Source: Candidatus Bathyarchaeia archaeon | GTDB lineage: Archaea > Thermoproteota > Bathyarchaeia > 40CM-2-53-6 | Direction of reading: 5' to 3' | Assembly: GCA_035935655.1 (NCBI GenBank) | Contig: DASYWW010000062.1 | Span: 124,001-188,000, forward strand | Length of the DNA stretch: 64,000 bases | Shown here: positions 17,360 to 23,925 of the stretch, piece by piece | How the letters are laid out: each line of letters opens with the position of its first letter | Numbering within the stretch: position 1 is the first letter of the stretch | The notes under the pieces: generated by a model | What the model saw: only the letters and a program-made list of their open reading frames with translations | The model's database searches: none | What the model was told of the DNA's origin: nothing | Program-made: the position numbers and the translations under genes

Positions 17360-18797
17360 GATAGGACGGGAGAGAATCGTCGAGATCGGTCTCAAGAGAG
17401 TCGGATCCGTCGCCGGCAGCATCGCCAGCCTACTAGTACTAGTCTGGCTCGTCAGGGGATGGGTCTATCTCTCCGCCTACTCCGCCGCCCTGCTCACCAT
17501 AGCCTTCGGACTCATCTACACCCACCACATACTCGACACGAAGCTCAGCGCCGGAAAAACACGCGCTTTATCCAGCCTTTTCTGGAGCATTGCCGGAAGC
17601 AGCATCATCGTACTTCTCTCGATAGTGGTTCTTGGATGGATCGCGGGAATACAACGAGACACGTTCCCAGCCAGCATCAATGACCTGGTCCCCAACCTCC
17701 TCATCCTGACAATAGCCACGGGCATCGCGGCCTACGCATTCTACCGGCTAGCGCCCCGGTCAACCGGTCCCATCACGAGCACACCAGCCATCAAAGTCAC
17801 CTCATCCTCAGCCCTCGACTTCGGCAAGGTACGATTGTCCACAAAGAACGACTCGATGATACTCCCGATCAGAGCCTCCAAAGGAACCGTCGGTGCCCTA
17901 GTCTACGGAGACGTCCAAGCAACCTTCGACACACCAATGGGTAAAGTAGTCGGCAGCATCCCCGGACCAGTAACAACAATCGGCGTCCCATTCCGCGGGG
18001 AAAAAGCGAATGGCGATGAGATTTCCAAGCTAACCGGCAAATCCCTCGACCAACTCCTCGACGAGACCGATGTTGACACGACCCTTCCACGCGGCGAGAT
18101 CTTCACCCAAGGCTTCACCCCTACTAGGTACGGAGAAACCAGAATTGATTTACCCTTCATCCGGATTAGCAAGAGAGCGGATGGCGAGAATGTCAAAGTC
18201 GGCCCGATAAGCGTCAGCACCGGGCCACGCGCAGAAGACGACGTGGAGGTCGGACCTTTCGATTTCAGCCCCTGCGACTTCATCATGAGCAATGACGATG
18301 GACGGACCTGGTTCGCCTCAGACGAAAGGGGATCAAGAGGCTCACGACGAAGACGACGCTTCGGCAAACGATGGATAGCCAAAGCCAATGAGGGAAACGC
18401 CTACCTCAGCGCATCGCCTGAAGGCCTCCAAGCCCGCTGGAATGGCTCTTCCTTACGCTTGAAAGGCGATTCGATGAAGATGGCCGTCGGACAGGACGGC
18501 TTCGTCTACACTCCGACCGAGCTAGAGACCTATTCCCCACTACACACCCTACACGTCACACCAACAAAGGCGACGCTAAACGCGAACAAGTTCACACTGA
18601 ACATCATCGGGAACAGGGTCATCCTACGGTCAGAGGATGGATCCAAGAGCACAGAATCACCTGGTCTCGCCAAGGATCTCCTCGACCTCTTGACAGAGAC
18701 CGCCAACAGCCAGGTCAAGTCGGTCATGAGCGGCCAGCCCATGGAACTGGACGAGATGCTTCTCGGGACAGAGGAGGTCCTCAAGAAACATGAATGA
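17352..18797 (+). CDS. Membrane protein with large beta-rich cytosolic or external domain
   Basis: This 481-residue protein has four hydrophobic helices within the first 135 residues. A long beta-rich soluble domain with repeated short strands follows (residues about 140-450), with a basic patch GSRGSRRRRRFGKR around residue 330. The overall plan recalls YvlB/DUF4097-type sensors, but that is only a resemblance. It starts at TTG 17352 inside the upstream wHTH gene and ends with an acidic tail. The pair may be a membrane sensor and its regulator. Confidence 0.7.
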   Translation: MIEIGRERIVEIGLKRVGSVAGSIASLLVLVWLVRGWVYLSAYSAALLTIAFGLIYTHHILDTKLSAGKTRALSSLFWSIAGSSIIVLLSIVVLGWIAGIQRDTFPASINDLVPNLLILTIATGIAAYAFYRLAPRSTGPITSTPAIKVTSSSALDFGKVRLSTKNDSMILPIRASKGTVGALVYGDVQATFDTPMGKVVGSIPGPVTTIGVPFRGEKANGDEISKLTGKSLDQLLDETDVDTTLPRGEIFTQGFTPTRYGETRIDLPFIRISKRADGENVKVGPISVSTGPRAEDDVEVGPFDFSPCDFIMSNDDGRTWFASDERGSRGSRRRRRFGKRWIAKANEGNAYLSASPEGLQARWNGSSLRLKGDSMKMAVGQDGFVYTPTELETYSPLHTLHVTPTKATLNANKFTLNIIGNRVILRSEDGSKSTESPGLAKDLLDLLTETANSQVKSVMSGQPMELDEMLLGTEEVLKKHE

Positions 18798-18854
18798 TTC
18801 GACCATAAGACAGCAGCCTAGTATCATGATCCTGTTGGAGAGAAGAATAGCACG

Positions 18855-19862
18855 ATGAAAGCCGTCATCCAGGAAAAATATGGACCTCCAGAGGTCCTTG
18901 AACTTCGAGAAACAGAGAAACCAAAACTAATGGGAAATAGACTCCTAGTCCGGATACACGCGACAAGCGTCAACCCGGCTGACTACCATCCGATGAGGGG
19001 CATGTTCCTCGCCCGTGTGATGGGCCGCACAGGAATACGCAAACCAAAAGATGGAAGATTCGGCACAGACTTCGCAGGCGTCGTCGCTGAGCTCGGCCAG
19101 AACCCTTCACATTTCAAAGTCGGAGACGAAGTCTACGGCGTCGTCCCCGGCGCCGCCGCCGAGTACGGAGCAGCACGAGAAGACCGGATCGCACTAAAAC
19201 CATCAAACAGCACGTTTGAAGAAGCCGCAGCCGTCCCCATCGCAGCCTTCACCGCCCTCCAAGCCGTCCGCGACAAGGGAAAAGTCCAATCAGGCCAGAA
19301 AGTTCTCGTCAACGGTGCATCTGGCGGAGTAGGAACATTCGCCGTCCAGATCGCAAAATCCTACGGGGCAGAAGTCACAGCCGTCACCAGCACACGAAAC
19401 CAGGATCTAGTCAAGAAGATCGGCGCAGACCATGCCATTGACTACACCCAACAAGATTTCACCAAGACTGGCGAGAAATATGATGTTATCATCGACACGA
19501 TCGGAAACCATTCCGTCCTCGACATCAGACGCTCACTGACCCCGAATGGAAGGTGCGTCGCGATCGGGTTCGGTGGCTTGACCGGCTTCTTCGGACACAT
19601 GATTCTTGGATCACTATCCTCCGCGGTCAGCAGCAAGAAAGTCGGCTTCTTCGTAGCAAAATCCAACTCGAAAGATCTCGAATTCCTCAAGGAACTCATA
19701 GAATCAAGAAAGATCAAACCGGTGATCGATCGAACCTACGCGATGAAGGAGATCTCTGACGCGGTCCGGTACGTCGAGGGACCCAACCACCGGCCCGGAC
19801 ACGCCCGCGGAAAAGTCGTCGTCACCGTGCCCTCGAACCCAACCATAGGAGCCAGCCCATGA
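18855..19862 (+). CDS. Zinc-free MDR oxidoreductase (quinone reductase-like)
   Basis: This 335-residue medium-chain dehydrogenase/reductase has an N-terminal GroES-like domain (ATSVNPADYHPMRG, GTDFAGVV) followed by a Rossmann domain with VLVNGASGGVGTFAVQIAKSYGAEVTAVTS as the NADPH site. Catalytic and structural zinc cysteines are missing, which fits the quinone oxidoreductase branch. Its stop overlaps the start of the next gene (ATGA at 19859-19862). The two form a translationally coupled redox pair acting on unknown substrates. Confidence 0.88.
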   Translation: MKAVIQEKYGPPEVLELRETEKPKLMGNRLLVRIHATSVNPADYHPMRGMFLARVMGRTGIRKPKDGRFGTDFAGVVAELGQNPSHFKVGDEVYGVVPGAAAEYGAAREDRIALKPSNSTFEEAAAVPIAAFTALQAVRDKGKVQSGQKVLVNGASGGVGTFAVQIAKSYGAEVTAVTSTRNQDLVKKIGADHAIDYTQQDFTKTGEKYDVIIDTIGNHSVLDIRRSLTPNGRCVAIGFGGLTGFFGHMILGSLSSAVSSKKVGFFVAKSNSKDLEFLKELIESRKIKPVIDRTYAMKEISDAVRYVEGPNHRPGHARGKVVVTVPSNPTIGASP

Positions 19863-20821
19863 CGATCCTCGTCGTCGGCGGCCTCAACGGTTTCGTCGGA
19901 AGCAACACCACCGAGGCACTCGTCAACCTCGGCCAAGACTGCGTCGTCACCAGGCACAAGAGGCCAGAGATTCCACGATTCCTCCAGTCACGCATCGATC
20001 ACAAACGCGTGATCATCGAGGACGCGGACGCGACCTCGATCGACGACCTGCGAAGGATCGGTGAGAAACACAGGATCGACGGTATCGTAAACGTCGGAGG
20101 CGGCTTCAAAGTTCCCAAGAGTCCCTATCCGGGTCTCAAGGGCTACTTCGACATGCTCGACGCCATGTTCCAGCTCGCGCAGGAATGGAAGGTCAAACGC
20201 GTCACGTTCTCCAGCACCGGCGGAATGTACCTCGGACTACAAGGAACCGCGAGCGAGGACCAACCCATCTATCTTCAGAGCCCACTCCCCGGTATTCCGG
20301 GAATCCTCCAACGCCAGAAGATCGTCGAAGTCGCCAGCGAGGAATTCACCAAAGCCACTGGTATCAGCTCGATCTGTTGTCGGCTTATGGGCTTCTACGG
20401 ACCTTTCCAGGACGTGGACCAAGCCAGCGTAGCAAACCGGCTTGTGCACGCAGCCGTCAGGGGCAAACCGCTGGATCTCGAGGGAGCCTTCTTCAGCTTC
20501 ACAGACGACGCCGTCGATGTGCTGTACATCAAAGACCTCGCCCGCGCCGTCGCCCTGCTCCACACCGCCGAGAAGCTGAACTACAACGTGTACAATATCG
20601 GCACCGGCAAAGCAACACCGAATCGGGAATTTCTTGAATCCACAAAGAAAGCGGTCCCGGGCTTCGACGCGACTCTTCCACCTGGAAAGTTCCCCTTCCC
20701 AGCAATACTCATCATGAATACCAAGCGATTACAAGCGGACACTGGATTCACACCAAAATTCGACACCCAATCAGCGATCCAAGACTATGTCGACTGGCTG
20801 AAGGCAGGAAACCCGAAGTAG
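19859..20821 (+). CDS. NAD-dependent epimerase/dehydratase (extended SDR)
   Basis: This 320-residue extended short-chain dehydrogenase has an N-terminal glycine-rich motif, ILVVGGLNGFVGSNTTEAL, which binds NAD(P). A Ser-rich strand, VTFSSTGGMYLG, stands in the catalytic region. The usual YxxxK is weak or displaced (RQKIVEVASEEF follows), so the chemistry is uncertain. The C-terminal part carries the sugar-epimerase-like YNIGTGKATPNREFLE. The start overlaps the upstream MDR gene, so the two are coexpressed. Confidence 0.83.
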   Translation: MTILVVGGLNGFVGSNTTEALVNLGQDCVVTRHKRPEIPRFLQSRIDHKRVIIEDADATSIDDLRRIGEKHRIDGIVNVGGGFKVPKSPYPGLKGYFDMLDAMFQLAQEWKVKRVTFSSTGGMYLGLQGTASEDQPIYLQSPLPGIPGILQRQKIVEVASEEFTKATGISSICCRLMGFYGPFQDVDQASVANRLVHAAVRGKPLDLEGAFFSFTDDAVDVLYIKDLARAVALLHTAEKLNYNVYNIGTGKATPNREFLESTKKAVPGFDATLPPGKFPFPAILIMNTKRLQADTGFTPKFDTQSAIQDYVDWLKAGNPK

Positions 20822-21060
20822 AGAGGTTCGGTCGTTGGAGCTTCTAGAGGCCGACGGTCTCGCAAAATCGTTCATCGTCAAGGAAGGCCCTATCTTCGGG
20901 AAAAGCCCCAAGACCGCCAACGCGCTGAACAGTGTCAGCTGACAGAGAAATACGCTCAAACAAAGGGTGTAATCGGGACCCACTAGGTTCGAGCGTGTCA
21001 CCGTCCCTTGATTCGCTCGGTTGAACTCGACAATTATTCCAGACGACAACAGTTGCTAGT

Positions 21061-21498
21061 GTGAAGAATTACCTGTTCAGCTGGAGACTATTCATCATCG
21101 TCGTAGTCGTTATCGCAGTTGCTGTCTTCACGGTTTACTCGGAATCTCAGCAGACGGTGGCTTGCCTTGCCTGCCCCGTCTCTTACACGGGGAAGGAGCA
21201 GATCGGTCTCAACTCCGTCCGGGTCAACTCAGCTACGAGTATAATTCTCAGCGTAACCAACATAGGCAGCTTGAACATCGGGCTCGCATCATACTACCTC
21301 AAAGACTCCAAGGGAGATATGTACTGGAACCAGACGTGGTTGGGCCCCACCCTGAGCCCCGGCGGATCCGTAACCGTGAATCTCTCGCTGACAGGAAATC
21401 TCACAGGACAGCCATTCCAGTTCCAGTCGGGACAGGCTTACACTGTCGAACTCGTAACTGCAAGGAACAACCCATTCACGTATACTTTCACAGCTTGA
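21061..21498 (+). CDS. Membrane-anchored secreted beta-sandwich protein
   Basis: This 145-residue protein has one N-terminal hydrophobic helix (residues about 9-27), preceded by a short basic stretch, then an extracellular-looking domain rich in Ser, Thr, Asn and Gly. The domain alternates strands such as SIILSVTNIGSLNIGLASYYLKD in the manner of archaeal flagellin- or pilin-associated beta sandwiches. Two cysteines (CLAC) lie just after the helix. The start is GTG at 21061. The function is unknown. Confidence 0.62.
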   Translation: MKNYLFSWRLFIIVVVVIAVAVFTVYSESQQTVACLACPVSYTGKEQIGLNSVRVNSATSIILSVTNIGSLNIGLASYYLKDSKGDMYWNQTWLGPTLSPGGSVTVNLSLTGNLTGQPFQFQSGQAYTVELVTARNNPFTYTFTA

Positions 21499-21827
21499 TC
21501 ACGTCTGCCGATAGCCCGCCAGTCTTTTCTCAACCGGGTCCCCTAAAAGGCAGCCACGCCTCACCAAGTAAACGAGCAGACGTCTTGCCAAGACCGTAAG
21601 TCCCTTACGAAAGTTACAGAATATCTCGATATCTCTCCGTCTATAAATTGCAAGAGGTCGAGATCCAGCGCCTGATCCTGGCCGAGCAAACAACGACTTG
21701 TACACCGTGTTCAAAACTGTAGTGTTATCCGTTTATCTCCCGTCATTGGAGTGTCCTTGAGAAGAGTGGAGTATTTCTCGGTCAGCCCTGGTCATCGTTC
21801 GCCGAGCGTGCTCCACGATCACCAAAT
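21499..21827. other. Non-coding gap with a TATA box but no gene seen
   Basis: About 330 bases without a convincing frame. A strong TATA element (CTATAAAT, near 21642-21649) would start transcription near 21670. No structured RNA could be drawn with confidence. Confidence 0.4.
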
Positions 21828-21835
21828 AGGAGGTG
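21828..21835 (+). promoter_or_regulatory. Near-perfect Shine-Dalgarno without a canonical start codon
   Basis: AGGAGGTG is followed by ATA-GTC-TCG-AAG-AAG, which begins an excellent signal peptide frame. A TGA closes that frame just before the ATA. Standard spacing would place initiation at the GTC (21840). Confidence 0.6.
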
Positions 21836-21839
21836 AATA

Positions 21840-22073
21840 GTCTCGAAGAAGATAGCGCTCCTCCTTTTGGTCGTAGCAGTCCTTCTCCTCCCAGCGGTTG
21901 CTCTTGGTCATGCAGCCTCTAACGCAGGCGGTTCAGACCATGCAAAGAGCAAGGGTCATCCCGACAGTGACAAGCATCAAGCAACAGACCATGAAGACTG
22001 TGACCATGACGATCGGGCCGCGGATGCAACCGGCCACGCTTGTGGAGTAGCTCACAAGAAAGCAGGGATGTAG
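21840..22073 (+). CDS. Small secreted His/Asp-rich protein
   Basis: The frame encodes a typical signal peptide (SKKIALLLLVVAV, then LLLPAVALGHA). The mature part of about 50 residues is rich in His, Asp and Lys and would bind divalent metals or carry charge; it has two Cys near its end. No ATG, GTG or TTG precedes the signal peptide, although a strong ribosome-binding site sits at the right place for a GTC codon at 21840. The first canonical codon, TTG at 21867, falls inside the hydrophobic core and is 31 bases from that site. The true start is therefore unclear. Confidence 0.5.
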   Translation, partial: VSKKIALLLLVVAVLLLPAVALGHAASNAGGSDHAKSKGHPDSDKHQATDHEDCDHDDRAADATGHACGVAHKKAGM

Positions 22074-22249
22074 CCTGGCCCTGAAGTCAAGGCTGCTCAT
22101 TCGCCCAATTTTTTTCAGTCAACACTAACTTATCGGACCACCATGCTCTTGGCTCCATAATTCTCGAAACCTTCTCTTCCCCCCCTGCCTGATCAAGAGG
22201 ACAACACCTAGCCCTGCCACAAACAGGACAAGCTTGTTACAACGCAAAC

Positions 22250-22265
22250 TTTCTTGAATAAGAAA
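22250..22265. promoter_or_regulatory. Palindrome in a conserved leader before the tautomerase gene
   Basis: TTTCTTGAATAAGAAA has six-base arms around GAAT and lies exactly 16 bases before the ATG at 22282. Its flanks (GCAAAC before, GGCCCATTTTC-ATGCC after) match the leader of the gene at 4398. This is probably a binding site shared by two unlinked genes. Confidence 0.6.
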
Positions 22266-22281
22266 CGCTTGGCCCATTTTC

Positions 22282-22461
22282 ATGCCGATTGTTAGAGTAC
22301 TAATGTATCCGGGAAGAACGCAACAGCAGAAGGACGATCTCGCCAAGGCAATCACGGACGCCGTAGAGAAGATCGCAAAGGCGCCACGGGACCAGACAAT
22401 AGTCGTCATACAGGAAGTCCCCAAAGAACAGTACTACGTTGCCGCAAACCGGGCAGCGTAA
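22282..22461 (+). CDS. 4-oxalocrotonate tautomerase family protein
   Basis: This 59-residue protein has the family's hallmark N-terminal proline directly after Met (M-P-I-V), which acts as the catalytic base in these enzymes. A GRT...K-D-x-L helix and a VVIQEVPKEQYYVA strand follow, typical of the beta-alpha-beta fold that assembles as hexamers. The substrate is unknown; members tautomerise keto/enol acids. It is fixed by the ATG at 22282, without which the catalytic proline would be lost. It carries the same palindromic leader as the AHSA1 gene at 4398. Confidence 0.85.
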   Translation: MPIVRVLMYPGRTQQQKDDLAKAITDAVEKIAKAPRDQTIVVIQEVPKEQYYVAANRAA

Positions 22462-22520
22462 GAAAAACACCATCGACAGAAAGGCTTGTTGACAATCAAC
22501 CCATGAAGAAAAGATATCCG

Positions 22521-22880
22521 CTAGACTGGAAATCTTAGACTAGGGGTTGTTGGATGCAGCCGATCCTCTACAACCCTCTCTTTTAGATAGACAAATCTAT
22601 CCGGCAAGGAATCATCGTAGTCGAAGTTCGGGGTCACGGAGAACTCCTTGTACAATTCTACTATTGTCCGGTAAGCGATGACTCGTGCACTCGTCCCTAA
22701 TCTCTCCATCAATGTCTTCACAACATCCTCAAATCTGCCAGGGATATCTTCCCGGCTGATTCCTTTCTTGTTTAGGAAGTCGTAGATCCAGTCGCGGATG
22801 GGTCCACCCATTCCCTGTAGGACACGGTCGAACCAGTAGTCGACAGCCAGTTGAAACCCAGACATCAAGTTAGAACGCAT
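22521..22880 (-). CDS. Unknown helical family protein, paralogue of the one at 28052
   Basis: This all-helical protein of about 119 residues contains a run shared with the protein at 28052: F-L/L-E-x-x-G-I, then R-F-D/E-D-V-V/I-x-x-L, S-A-x-V/I-x-x-Y-x-T, E-L-Y-K-E-Y/F-S. The two align without large gaps. An ATG at 22880 (or 22865) fits the paralogue; the frame could extend further upstream, but that part is basic, low in structure and probably untranslated. Both copies flank a GvpD-like ATPase gene. No function is known. Confidence 0.65.
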   Translation of the reverse strand: MRSNLMSGFQLAVDYWFDRVLQGMGGPIRDWIYDFLNKKGISREDIPGRFEDVVKTLMERLGTSARVIAYRTIVELYKEFSVTPNFDYDDSLPDRFVYLKERVVEDRLHPTTPSLRFPV

Positions 22881-23191
22881 GGATAGCCCAAACGCGTGAA
22901 TGAAACGGCGAGGCAACGACTGGATACGCATAGCGTTTCCAGCATTCGAGACAAACGGTAACCCCTTATTCCCTGCCGGAAGCCCGACCCTACCCCTACC
23001 CTTGTGACTCGAAGGGCCGTCCCTACTTCGAAGCCAAGCCCGACAGTCCTTTCTCCTTCCAGGTCGAAGGGTCTTGGTAAACCCCAACTTTCTAAGGTTG
23101 CATCTTGTCGGAACTTGTATCCAATACTATCCTTGTAGATAATAGGAAACCACCTAGTTTCTTCTTATACTCGTGCGTTTTTGTTTTTCTT
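22881..23191. other. Intergenic stretch between the helical-family gene and the RNA candidate
   Basis: About 310 bases. The part next to 22880 is the likely leader of the minus-strand gene and is C-rich on the plus strand. The end holds the TATA element (TTATAC, 23165-23170) of the structured RNA described next. Confidence 0.4.
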
Positions 23192-23296
23192 ACGGGCCCT
23201 CCGAGGTATTAACCTGATGACCACCCAAGAGACCCTTCGGGGTCCTCTTGGTTCGGGTTTTGCCGGAGGGTCCGTTCGAATTCCGAGCGCTTTTTT
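23192..23296 (+). ncRNA. Structured RNA candidate with own promoter and T-run
   Basis: A 12-bp helix closes the element: 23192-23203 pairs with 23264-23275, including one G-U pair. Inside are a small hairpin (AGGT-ATTA-ACCT, 23204-23215) and a long hairpin (23225-23251) with 11 pairs, one bulge and a C-UUCG-G tetraloop. That tetraloop favours the plus strand. A TATA element at 23165-23170 is centred about 25 bases before 23192, so transcription should start at the first base of the closing helix. Six T residues at 23291-23296 could end it. No known RNA family was recognised. Confidence 0.65.
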
Positions 23297-23925
23297 CAAT
23301 GGTGAACGAGCTCGAGATCCCTAGTAGCATCCTCAGTTCGAAAGAGTCCGGGGAGACGTCGTTTCAAGACTCTGTGTTTAGTTGTCGGCGGAGGTTCGAA
23401 CGGTCTTACCTATCGGGCCTTTATGTCTACGTCCTTAAAGTCATTCATTGACGTCCAAAGAGTGGGGGAACAGAACACTTCCCGATGGAAGTAGTTGGAT
23501 CAGAAACGACCGCGAAAATCCGTTTCGGAGAAGAGAACGAATTTTCATAATAAGAGAAGATCAGAGCGAAGAAGATCGTTCGTTTCACGCTAGACTCGGG
23601 ACGAGAGGAAAGACTTGACGTTTCCATCGTTCGATTTGAACGACCGGTTTTTTTCATATTAAGACTTGTGGTACAATCAATCCAGCAGAGTTTGCTGTGG
23701 ATAGATGCGGCCGGCTGGTGATATCTCTGGTGAATTGTAATTAATGTTCGCATCGAGCATCTTATATTTCAAGTAGTCGTGTTCGTAGTTGGTCATCAGG
23801 TTGAAAACCAAAAAATTGGAAGCGGTACCACTGCAACTTCGCCTAATGGTTTGTGATTCTAGCGTACCTCTCTCCTGCCTCTTCCTGCGGCTGGGAGCAC
23901 GCGCATAACGGATTCGTCCCATCAC
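23297..23925. other. Long gap after the RNA candidate
   Basis: About 630 bases without a credible protein. Local inverted repeats exist, for example AGAGTC (23343-23348) with GACTCT (23368-23373), but no overall fold could be drawn. The end carries the probable promoter and N-terminal region of the phosphoesterase. Confidence 0.4.

Noticed and set aside
17903-18388. Minus-strand frame within the membrane protein at 17352
   Set aside because: It is a Ser/Pro/Leu-rich mirror frame of a well-supported coupled gene and has no domain.
20771-21049. Minus-strand frame with a hydrophobic stretch after the epimerase gene
   Set aside because: It overlaps the epimerase gene end, has low protein quality and no neighbours or family.
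22881-23087. N-terminal extension of the helical-family protein at 22521
   Set aside because: The extension is basic and disordered, is absent from the paralogue at 28052, and good ATG codons exist at 22880 and 22865.
23248-23451. Plus-strand frame overlapping the structured RNA
   Set aside because: Its start lies inside the RNA hairpin and the composition is not protein-like; the RNA explains the sequence better.
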